DNA of 5,758 nucleotides, from NCBI GenBank assembly GCA_030530905.1, contig JAUMUB010000067.1:1-5758 (forward strand). The letters run 5' to 3'. Below, piece after piece: positions 1-5,758 of the stretch. Origin of the DNA: Bifidobacteriaceae bacterium (GTDB lineage: Bacteria; Actinomycetota; Actinomycetes; Actinomycetales; Bifidobacteriaceae). Position 1 is the stretch's first letter; every line of letters starts with the position of its first letter. The position numbers were made by a program, and so were the translations under genes. The notes below the pieces were generated by a model. That model saw nothing but the letters and a program-made list of their open reading frames with translations. It was not told the origin of the DNA and ran no database searches.

Positions 1-191
1 AGCATTACCAAAACTACAAAAACGTATTGAAATAAAGATAATAATAAATCGACTTATTTCTTAAGTTATTAAAACTCGTATCCACATATAAGATCATAAA
101 CCACAAATATTCTCTATGAACATACAATAGATAAGTACGGTTATAGTAGAGATGTAAAACGTTATATACCATTACGAATAGGTGCATCAAC
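1..191. other. AT-rich intergenic leader upstream of radA
   Basis: This stretch is very A+T rich and carries no credible open reading frame or RNA gene. It probably contains the radA promoter. Several TATA-like hexamers are present (TACAAT at 123-128, TATAGT at 142-147, TATATA at 163-168), but none has a convincing -35 box at 16-18 bases, so no promoter is called. Short A/T-only inverted repeats occur near 29-60 and are too weak to name as a terminator of an upstream gene. Confidence 0.5.
180..184 (+). promoter_or_regulatory. Ribosome binding site of radA
   Basis: AGGTG matches the 3' part of the consensus Shine-Dalgarno sequence and lies 7 bases before the ATG at 192. This supports that ATG as the start. 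Confidence 0.7.
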
Positions 192-1577
192 ATGGCAAAA
201 ACAGCAGTGCAATTTTTATGTCAAGAGTGCGGTTGGAGCGGATCTAAATGGTATGGAAGGTGTCCTGAATGTAAACAATGGGGCACTATTGAAGAATTTA
301 AACAACCACAATTTTCTCGATCAAGAAACTCCACATCAACATCCTCTTACAACATGCATTCTCTAGCTACTTCAGCACAAGCACAATCGTTACAAGAAGT
401 TGATGACATGCAAAGCGAGCAGCGCATTAGCACAGGATTTCAGGAATTTGACCGAGTGCTAGGTGGCGGTATCGTTCCAGGGTCAGTAACTCTTATTGCG
501 GGAGAACCTGGTATTGGTAAATCTACCCTTTTATTGCAAACAGCCAGCAATATTGCTCAACAAAATAACACTGTTCTTTACATATCTGGAGAAGAATCCA
601 CTGCACAAATTCGAATGCGTGCGAATAGAATTAACGCGCACGATCAAACTTTGCTAGTATCTTCAACCACGGATTTAACAGCCGTTACCACACTTATTTC
701 ACAAGAAAAGCCAGCACTTGCAATCGTTGACTCTGCGCAAACAATCGCTTCGCAAGATGTTGACGGCATTTTTGGTGGTTCAACGCAAGTTCGCGAGGTG
801 GCTAGTCAACTTATTGACGTGGCAAAAAATCTTACAATCCCAATTTTGCTTGTTGGACACGTAACAAAAGACGGATCTATAGCAGGACCTAGAACTCTTG
901 AACATTTGGTTGACGTAGTATGCCAAATTGAGGGAGATAATCACACTTCACTTCGACTACTTCACGCTTCTAAGAATCGTTTCGGACCAACTGATGAAAT
1001 TGGCTGCTTTGATATGAGCGGCGAGGGTATCGAGGAAGTACTCGACCCATCAGGGCTGTTCATGAGCACGCAGGATATGCATATTGAAGGTACATGCATC
1101 ACCTTCACATTAGAAGGGCGAAGAAGTTTGCCAATTGAAGTGCAATCATTAATAACAAGTACTGTTTTACCGACACCAAGACGCGCAGTAAACGGAGTGG
1201 ACACAAATCGCATTGCAATGTTATGCGCAGTACTATATCGACACGGTAATATAAATGTTCTTAACAAGGATTTATATGTTTCCACAGTTGCCGGAGGCGT
1301 TGCCAAAGAACCAGCCTGCGATTTAGCAATTGTTGCTTCTATTGCGAGCGCAAATCAGCATAAAAAAATCGCCAAAAATACTTGCGCTATTGGTGAAATA
1401 AGTCTTACTGGTCAAGTTCGCCCTGCTCCTCAAATGACAGCTCGTTTGCGTGAGGCGGCGCGTTTAGGTTTCAAACAAGTCATTACTGCTCCTCTTGCCA
1501 AGCCGATTACTATCCCTGATCTTAATATTATGCAAGTTCGCAATATTAAGGAAGCGTTGCAAGCTTTATTGCCGTAA
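192..1577 (+). CDS. radA: DNA repair/recombination protein RadA (Sms)
   Basis: RadA is a RecA-related, DnaB-like ATPase that drives branch migration of recombination intermediates and helps in recombinational repair in the cytoplasm. The 461-residue product has the family's usual length and complete architecture. An N-terminal zinc finger has Cys10, Cys13, Cys24 and Cys27. A Ser/Thr/Gln-rich linker covers about residues 38-75. The ATPase core has Walker A GEPGIGKST at 104-112, a Walker B-like strand ending at Asp180, and the RadA-specific KNRFG motif at 261-265. The C-terminal Lon-protease-like domain includes VAGGVAKEPACDLAI at about 366-380 and GEISLTGQVRP at 401-411. The ATG at 192 is preceded by AGGTG at good spacing. 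The next gene follows 74 bases downstream on the same strand, so read-through from radA is possible, but nothing functional links the two. No defect is visible. Confidence 0.97.
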   Translation: MAKTAVQFLCQECGWSGSKWYGRCPECKQWGTIEEFKQPQFSRSRNSTSTSSYNMHSLATSAQAQSLQEVDDMQSEQRISTGFQEFDRVLGGGIVPGSVTLIAGEPGIGKSTLLLQTASNIAQQNNTVLYISGEESTAQIRMRANRINAHDQTLLVSSTTDLTAVTTLISQEKPALAIVDSAQTIASQDVDGIFGGSTQVREVASQLIDVAKNLTIPILLVGHVTKDGSIAGPRTLEHLVDVVCQIEGDNHTSLRLLHASKNRFGPTDEIGCFDMSGEGIEEVLDPSGLFMSTQDMHIEGTCITFTLEGRRSLPIEVQSLITSTVLPTPRRAVNGVDTNRIAMLCAVLYRHGNINVLNKDLYVSTVAGGVAKEPACDLAIVASIASANQHKKIAKNTCAIGEISLTGQVRPAPQMTARLREAARLGFKQVITAPLAKPITIPDLNIMQVRNIKEALQALLP

Positions 1578-1651
1578 TGTTACGTATAGTACACACACGC
1601 ATTTTATACTGGTATGGGTTTTAAATACTTTAGTAAATAGGATTGTTAAGT
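1578..1651. other. radA to SAHH-like intergenic gap, possible promoter
   Basis: The 74-base AT-rich spacer contains TATACT at 1605-1610 and TGGTATGGG at 1610-1618, which resembles an extended -10 element. No good -35 box pairs with either. No hairpin followed by a T-run is present, so radA seems to lack its own terminator here. Either transcription continues into the next gene or a weak promoter lies in this gap. Confidence 0.3.
1639..1642 (+). promoter_or_regulatory. Ribosome binding site that decides the SAHH-like start
   Basis: AGGA ends 9 bases before the ATG at 1652. A TTG in the same frame at 1643 abuts this AGGA directly and could not use it, so the ATG is the better start. Confidence 0.6.
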
Positions 1652-3097
1652 ATGGCTTCTTTTAGTTTTTCTGATTGGGCTTGTAAGGTTTCACAACGCA
1701 CTAATATTTCTTTAGCTGGTTCATCTTTGCATATTGATCCACAGCATTATGATTCTAAGCTTCGTATGCAAGCTAACCAGTGGGGTATGCAGGTTGTTGA
1801 AGATAAAGATAATGCGAAGTTTGATACCGCTGCTGCACCAGAATCTTTTGTGAATGCTGTGGAATTAAACGGCAAAGAGGCGATTGATAATGCTCAAAAA
1901 TCTATGCCCGTTTTGCAGGCTTTGATGAAAGATTTAAAACAGGAAGCTAATTTTAACAATATTGCGATTGCAGTATGTCTTATTTTAGAACCTAAAACTG
2001 CTGTGCTACTACGCCAATTACATGCTGCTGGCGCAAAGGTTGGAGTGTTTTGCGAACCAGATTGCACCGATCAACGTGTTGCTGACGCGCTACGAGATGA
2101 AGGAATTATTGTTGAAGCTGATTCTTCTTGGAATACTGCGCAGGCGCATGAGGGAGCTTTACGATTATTAGATGAGCTTAAGCCTGATATTATCATTGAC
2201 GATGGCGCAAGTTTTGCACGATTAGTTTCTCTTGAACGTCCTGAATTATTAACAAAGCTTATTGGCGTTGCGGAAGAAACAACAAGCGGTATTCGCGCAT
2301 TTGAGAACATGATTGAGCATAATGCGTTGCAATACCCTGTTATTGCTGTGAATGATAGTCCTTTAAAAACATGTTTTGATAATGCTCATGGCACTGGTGA
2401 AACATGTGTTACAACTATGCAAGCACATCTTGGTGCGCAATGTTTCATGGATAAACAAGTTGCGGTTATCGGCTTTGGTCCAGTGGGCAAAGGGTTTGCT
2501 GATCGCATTCGAGCTCTTGGCGCTGACGTGATTATTTGTGACTCAAATCCTATAGTCGCATTACGCGCCACTTTTGAGGGTTATCAAACCGCTAATTTGC
2601 AAGACATTTTACAAAATGTTGATATGGTTATTTCTGCAACTGGCGTTCGACACACGGTAACTTTGCAACATTTGCAAAACATGAAATCTAATACAATTGT
2701 TGGGGTTATTGGTGGTATTGCTAACGAGATCGCTTTGGACGAGATTCCACAATCGAGTTTTTCCTCATTGCATGACCCCGTGTGCACTGTTGATATTCCT
2801 CAAGGAAATGCTATTACTTTAATTGCTCAAGGCGATGGAGTGAACTACACTGTCGGCGGTGGCAACCCTATTGAAATCATGGATTTCAGCTTTGCGGTTC
2901 AGGTTAGCGCAGTTGCATACTTGCTAAAGAATCGCGGCAATCTTTCACCAACTTTGCACCGTTTAAGCACTGAAAGCGATGAGAGAATAGCTCTTCTTGC
3001 ATTGCAATCACGTAATGGGCATATTAGTGAAAAAAATGAGAATAACGGCTACGATTGGACCGTAACCAGATTCACTGATACCAACGACACTATATGA
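1652..3097 (+). CDS. Divergent S-adenosylhomocysteine hydrolase-like NAD-binding protein
   Basis: The 481-residue product is homologous over most of its length to adenosylhomocysteinase, the NAD-dependent enzyme that splits SAH into adenosine and homocysteine. Seen here are the DDG motif at 183-185, EETTSG at 208-213, NDS at 234-236, Lys239, Asp243-Asn244, the Rossmann loop GFGPVGKG at 274-281 and Asp297 at the expected NAD-ribose position. By alignment from memory to the human enzyme, the counterparts of Asp131, Glu156, Asn181, Lys186, Asp190 and Asn191 are kept. Those of His55 (Ile111), Thr57 (Glu113), Glu59 (Lys115), Cys195 (Thr248), His301 (Gly355) and His353 (Asn405) are replaced. The adenine-binding STQDHAAA segment and the C-terminal KPDHYRY tail are not found. 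It probably binds NAD, but activity on SAH is doubtful; a related nucleoside or thioether substrate is an inference. The gene ends in tandem TGA TGA stops, 43 bases before the amidohydrolase gene, with which it probably forms an operon. Confidence 0.85.
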   Translation: MASFSFSDWACKVSQRTNISLAGSSLHIDPQHYDSKLRMQANQWGMQVVEDKDNAKFDTAAAPESFVNAVELNGKEAIDNAQKSMPVLQALMKDLKQEANFNNIAIAVCLILEPKTAVLLRQLHAAGAKVGVFCEPDCTDQRVADALRDEGIIVEADSSWNTAQAHEGALRLLDELKPDIIIDDGASFARLVSLERPELLTKLIGVAEETTSGIRAFENMIEHNALQYPVIAVNDSPLKTCFDNAHGTGETCVTTMQAHLGAQCFMDKQVAVIGFGPVGKGFADRIRALGADVIICDSNPIVALRATFEGYQTANLQDILQNVDMVISATGVRHTVTLQHLQNMKSNTIVGVIGGIANEIALDEIPQSSFSSLHDPVCTVDIPQGNAITLIAQGDGVNYTVGGGNPIEIMDFSFAVQVSAVAYLLKNRGNLSPTLHRLSTESDERIALLALQSRNGHISEKNENNGYDWTVTRFTDTNDTI

Positions 3098-3122
3098 TGA
3101 TATAAGAAGATTCGTTGAAAAT

Positions 3123-3128
3123 GAGGAG
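3123..3128 (+). promoter_or_regulatory. Ribosome binding site of the amidohydrolase gene
   Basis: GAGGAG is a strong Shine-Dalgarno match, 12 bases before the ATG at 3141, which is slightly longer than ideal. ATGAG at 3121-3125 is complementary to CTCAT at 3138-3142, so part of the site could pair with the start codon. Confidence 0.65.
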
Positions 3129-3140
3129 CATACATAACTC

Positions 3141-4523
3141 ATGATTCATGATCCTTTATACGCAGCAGCGCATCCCACACCATTAGAGAATGTCACTGTT
3201 TATACTGCACCATTGATTATCCCTATTACAGGTCCAATTATTATTAATGGCGCTATTGCAGTATCCCGAGGCAAAATCGTGCATGTTGGCACACGCGCAT
3301 GGGTATTAGATGCTTTAAAACTTGATATGGCAGAAAATGCCACAGTTAATGAATTGTATTGGAAAGGTATAATCACACCTGGACTCATTAACGCTCACAC
3401 TCATTTGCAGTACACAAATATGGCAAGCGTTGGTAAAGGCCAGTACACAAGCTTTAACGACTGGAGTAAAGCCTTTAATAAAGTATATGATCATCCAGAA
3501 AATTTAAGCTCATGGAAAGAATCCGCTGAAGATGGAGCAAAACAGCTGGTTCAAAACGGCACTACTGCAGCAGCTGATATCGTCACAGACCCTGAAGCTG
3601 CCACTGCTCTTGCAAGTCAATCCATGCATGGTATCGCCTACTGGGAAGTTATGGACTGGCATAACGATAATTGGAAAGAAACAGGCGTTCTCGATTTAGT
3701 CTCACATCTTGGCGCAATGAACGCAACCGATCTGCCAAGTATTGGCATCAGCCCTCATGCCCCATATTCTCTTGAGACTTCCCCATTTGTTGATTTGCCT
3801 GATATTGCACGGCAATTAGATATTCGCTTACATATTCATTTGGCAGAAACACCTATGGAAGCAGGTAACCCGAACGAGTCTTTAACAACTTTTTCTTCCA
3901 CCCAATGGCGCGATAAGGATTGGAAAAGCTATCAGCAGCTTAAGCAAGCAGGTATGGATGCTTCTGCAATACAGTTTTTAGATCAGCTTGGTTCCCTCGG
4001 CCCTGATGTCCATATCGCGCACGGAGTATGGGCTAATTCTGAAGATCGTCGAATCCTGCGCCAACGCGGTGTTGGTGTCGCATTATGCCCGCGTTCAAAT
4101 CGCATTACTGTAACAGGTAAGGATGCACCTATCCGCCAATATCTTGAAGAGGGTAACTTGCTGGCAATAGGCACTGATTCTCTTTCCAGTTCTCCAAGTC
4201 TTGACGTTCTTGAAGATGCTGCACTTGTTTATGAAATTGCGCGATCTCAAGGCTATACTAACGCTGATCTTTCTCATCGTGTTATCAGAATGCTCACTTT
4301 AGGTGGCGCCGAAACCTTAGGAATGCATGTTGGACCAGGTCGTATTGGTCAGATTAATGCTGGAGCGACCGCCGACTTAGCTTTCTTCGATATTCAAGTC
4401 GATACAAGCAGTCCGCAAAGTATTGAAAAAACACTTGATTATTTTATAACCAACGGTGCAGGCAGTAATCGCGCAACCGTAATTTCTGGCAAGTTAGTAT
4501 ACAATAAAGCTTTTTCATCATAA
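3141..4523 (+). CDS. Amidohydrolase, SAH/MTA/aminofutalosine deaminase-like
   Basis: This 460-residue protein is a complete cytosine-deaminase-like member of the amidohydrolase superfamily, whose relatives deaminate adenine or other nitrogen heterocycles with one divalent metal. An N-terminal beta-sandwich segment leads into PGLINAHTHLQ at 80-90, which gives metal ligands His86 and His88. SPHAPYS at 204-210 carries His206. HIHLAET at 231-237 gives ligand His233 and catalytic Glu236. HGVW at 294-297 gives His294, and IGTDS at 343-347 gives the metal-binding Asp346. A C-terminal sandwich segment with GATADLAFFD at 408-417 closes the fold. No residues corresponding to the substrate arginines Arg136 and Arg148 of Thermotoga MtaD (TM0936) are evident. 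The region around EVMDW at 169-173 and the FNDW motif at 105-108 recall aminofutalosine deaminases instead. The exact substrate is therefore open. Its position directly behind an SAHH homologue favours a purine nucleoside derivative (inference). Confidence 0.87.
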   Translation: MIHDPLYAAAHPTPLENVTVYTAPLIIPITGPIIINGAIAVSRGKIVHVGTRAWVLDALKLDMAENATVNELYWKGIITPGLINAHTHLQYTNMASVGKGQYTSFNDWSKAFNKVYDHPENLSSWKESAEDGAKQLVQNGTTAAADIVTDPEAATALASQSMHGIAYWEVMDWHNDNWKETGVLDLVSHLGAMNATDLPSIGISPHAPYSLETSPFVDLPDIARQLDIRLHIHLAETPMEAGNPNESLTTFSSTQWRDKDWKSYQQLKQAGMDASAIQFLDQLGSLGPDVHIAHGVWANSEDRRILRQRGVGVALCPRSNRITVTGKDAPIRQYLEEGNLLAIGTDSLSSSPSLDVLEDAALVYEIARSQGYTNADLSHRVIRMLTLGGAETLGMHVGPGRIGQINAGATADLAFFDIQVDTSSPQSIEKTLDYFITNGAGSNRATVISGKLVYNKAFSS

Positions 4524-4556
4524 TTTCATATCGGACACACATTAACCCACAACACA

Positions 4557-4564
4557 GAAAAGAG
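4557..4564 (+). promoter_or_regulatory. Weak ribosome binding site of the cupin gene
   Basis: GAAAAGAG is a partial Shine-Dalgarno match, 5 bases before the ATG at 4570. The next in-frame ATG at 4591 has no comparable upstream element, so 4570 is preferred. Confidence 0.45.
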
Positions 4565-4569
4565 CACAT

Positions 4570-5043
4570 ATGAGCGTTGCATATGAAAACATGAGCGACT
4601 ACGCAAAGCATGTTGTTGACACCATGAACTTAGAAGCACATCCTGAAGGTGGCTGGTATATTCGCGATTGGGAAGCTGATGAGTTGAATAAGGATAAACG
4701 CCCTCTTGCTTCTCTTATCTACTTCCTACTTCCACAAGGTGATGCTAGCGCATGGCATAAGGTAGATGCAGATGAGATTTGGCTCTGGCACGGACCTACA
4801 CAATTAAAATTACAACTCGGAGGAACTGGAGATAAGCCTGCTCCTGATTCAGAGTGCGAAACAGTTCTTCTTGGCAATAATCTAACTGCTCAAAGTGTTG
4901 AGAACCGCGATAGCGCTCCAGTTGGTCATGCACTTATCCCAAAGGGCGTATGGCAACGCACAATTCCAGCAGACGGTGATGTGCTGGTTTCCTGCGTAGT
5001 ATCCCCTGCATTCGTATTTGAAGGTTTTGAGTTAGAAGACTAA
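4570..5043 (+). CDS. Cupin_5 (DUF985) family protein
   Basis: The 157-residue product has the length and signature blocks of the Cupin_5/DUF985 family (yeast YML079W type), a single-domain double-stranded beta-helix of unsettled function. Seen here are HPEGGWYIRDW at 24-34, the strand LASLIYFLLP at 46-55, WHKVDADEIWLWHGP at 62-76, and a closing VSPAFVFEGFEL at 144-155. His63, Asp66, Glu69 and His74 lie where cupins bind a metal or a polar ligand. No signal peptide or membrane segment is visible, so it should be cytoplasmic. It starts 46 bases after the amidohydrolase gene and is the last gene before the terminator at 5109-5140. Co-transcription suggests that it handles a related small molecule, perhaps a sugar or nucleoside fragment, but nothing in the sequence proves this. 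The family assignment is firm; the role is unknown. Confidence 0.85.
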   Translation: MSVAYENMSDYAKHVVDTMNLEAHPEGGWYIRDWEADELNKDKRPLASLIYFLLPQGDASAWHKVDADEIWLWHGPTQLKLQLGGTGDKPAPDSECETVLLGNNLTAQSVENRDSAPVGHALIPKGVWQRTIPADGDVLVSCVVSPAFVFEGFELED

Positions 5044-5051
5044 AACACCAC

Positions 5052-5758
5052 TTACTTCGAGAATTCATCACCTACTGTAAGTAGGTTCACAACACCTAAT
5101 GCTACTTCGCCTGCACGTTGCGCTGCAATGTGCAGGTTTTGTATATTCGAATCAACTTCTTCATAGCTTTCACCGCACTGATTGCTTATAGCTCTAATTG
5201 CTAGAAACGGCACATTACATTTAGCACTGATATGTGCCACACTTGCACCCTCCATTTCCTCACAATCGGCAAATATTGTGCTTCGAATCTCATCTAACAC
5301 GTTCTCATCAGTATTAAACTGATCACTTGTAGCAATCGTTCCTAACACGTACTCTTTACGCGCTTCTTCTACTTCATTAATCTGTACGCCAAGACTTTCT
5401 CGCATTGGTAACGCCTTAGCAAATCCCATATGATCTAAAACTCGTGAGCAAATCGATACTAGATTATTATCTGAATGAAATACTTTCATATAAGGTTTAC
5501 AGTCAGCAATAATATCTTCGTTTGTTTCTAAATATCGCAATGTGCTACCCACAACAATATCACCAATATTTAAAGCGGGATTCAGCCCTCCTGCAATACC
5601 AGTAAAAATAACAGCACGCGGTTTAGCTAAATATATGAGCAATTGCGCGCCTGCAGCTGCAGCACTCTTCCCCATGCCTGTCACCATTGCATGAATATTA
5701 ACATTTTGATATTCGCCACTAATATACGTCATACCATACAACTCTTGCTTCGTTACCT
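5052..5758 (-). CDS. MTA/SAH nucleosidase-family protein (MtnN/Pfs-like), N-terminus cut by window edge
   Basis: This belongs to the PNP/UDP phosphorylase superfamily, nearest to MTA/SAH nucleosidase, which hydrolyses the N-glycosidic bond of methylthioadenosine and SAH to release adenine. Seen here are MVTGMGKSAAAAGAQLL, the ribose-site strand TGIAGGLNPALNIGDIVVGS, TSDQF, and EEMEGASVAH, whose second Met-Glu (codons at 5255-5250) matches Met173-Glu174 of E. coli MTAN. RAISNQ places Asn (codon 5183-5181) where E. coli has catalytic Asp197. The FGYxxGQxP block of typical MTANs is not seen. The frame stays open to the window edge; the TTG at 5741-5739 is internal. About 22-30 N-terminal residues, including the usual GAMEEE motif with Glu12, lie beyond the window. 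The gene converges on the cupin gene with 8 bases between stops. A futalosine-hydrolase-like or other nucleosidase specificity is an alternative. Confidence 0.85.
   Translation of the reverse strand, partial: VTKQELYGMTYISGEYQNVNIHAMVTGMGKSAAAAGAQLLIYLAKPRAVIFTGIAGGLNPALNIGDIVVGSTLRYLETNEDIIADCKPYMKVFHSDNNLVSICSRVLDHMGFAKALPMRESLGVQINEVEEARKEYVLGTIATSDQFNTDENVLDEIRSTIFADCEEMEGASVAHISAKCNVPFLAIRAISNQCGESYEEVDSNIQNLHIAAQRAGEVALGVVNLLTVGDEFSK
5109..5140 (+). terminator. Intrinsic terminator of the plus-strand operon, inside the convergent gene
   Basis: CCTGCAC at 5110-5116 pairs with GTGCAGG at 5130-5136. The stem continues inward through a G-T wobble (5117/5129) and TTG/CAA (5118-5120 with 5126-5128) to a five-base loop. 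The result is an 11-pair stem that a further outer G-T pair (5109/5137) could extend. TTTT at 5137-5140 and then GTATATT follow on the plus strand. No T-run follows in the minus direction, so it should stop plus-strand transcripts about 66 bases after the cupin stop codon. Confidence 0.75.

Noticed and set aside
29..60. GAAATAA/TTATTTC inverted repeat in the leader as a terminator of an upstream gene
   Set aside because: The seven-pair, nearly all A/T stem has an 18-base loop and no clear T-run, and is likely chance in AT-rich sequence.
962..1306. Minus-strand 114-codon open frame within radA
   Set aside because: It is a shadow of a strongly conserved gene and has no recognisable domain. The same holds for the other short minus-strand frames at 2071-2787, 3200-3388 and 3983-4277.
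1584..1609. Inverted repeat GTATA/TATAC between radA and the SAHH-like gene
   Set aside because: Five A/T-rich pairs with a 16-base loop and no T-run are expected by chance in such DNA.
1643..1651. TTG start for the SAHH-like gene, adding three residues
   Set aside because: The TTG touches the AGGA ribosome site with no spacer; the ATG at 1652 has proper spacing and is the stronger start codon.
3123..3129. GAGGAGC resembling the core of an SAH riboswitch upstream of the amidohydrolase
   Set aside because: It is simply the ribosome binding site; the rest of the riboswitch consensus and its paired stems are absent and the gap is only 43 bases.
5070..5086. Hairpin ACCTAC/GTAGGT just after the cupin gene as terminator
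   Set aside because: The stem is six pairs and no T-run follows; the hairpin at 5109-5140 is far better.
5739..5741. TTG as a true start of the minus-strand nucleosidase
   Set aside because: The frame is open through VTKQE to the window edge, and homologues have about 22-30 more N-terminal residues with a catalytic Glu. The gene is cut by the window.

Overview
The window holds five protein-coding genes on AT-rich DNA (roughly 40% G+C by eye). I see no RNA genes, insertion sequences or CRISPR arrays. The RadA sequence and the base composition fit a low-GC member of the Bifidobacteriaceae, such as Gardnerella. This assignment rests on recollection of family sequences, not on a search, and another low-GC Gram-positive cannot be excluded.

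Layout: positions 1-191 are an AT-rich leader without a gene. radA (192-1577, +) encodes a complete RadA/Sms recombination protein. After a 74-base gap come three genes on the same strand. They are a divergent S-adenosylhomocysteine hydrolase (SAHH) homologue (1652-3097), a metal-dependent amidohydrolase of the SAH/MTA/aminofutalosine deaminase type (3141-4523), and a small Cupin_5/DUF985 protein (4570-5043). Gaps of 43 and 46 bases suggest an operon. A well-formed intrinsic terminator at 5109-5140 probably ends it. This terminator lies inside the coding region of the fifth gene, an MTA/SAH nucleosidase-family protein on the minus strand. That gene stops 8 bases from the cupin gene and runs off the right edge of the window.

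The main interest is the cluster of nucleoside-thioether-type enzymes, each of which departs from its textbook relative. The SAHH homologue keeps the NAD site and the D/E/K/D/N part of the active site. It has replaced the counterparts of human His55, Thr57, Glu59, His301 and His353 and lacks the usual C-terminal tail. The amidohydrolase has all its metal ligands but no evident counterparts of the arginines that bind SAH in the Thermotoga deaminase. The nucleosidase has Asn where the catalytic Asp of E. coli MTAN sits. One testable reading is a two-step route: the amidohydrolase deaminates an adenine nucleoside derivative, and the SAHH-like enzyme then acts on the deaminated product, as in the S-inosylhomocysteine route of methanogens. 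The true substrates cannot be read from sequence alone.
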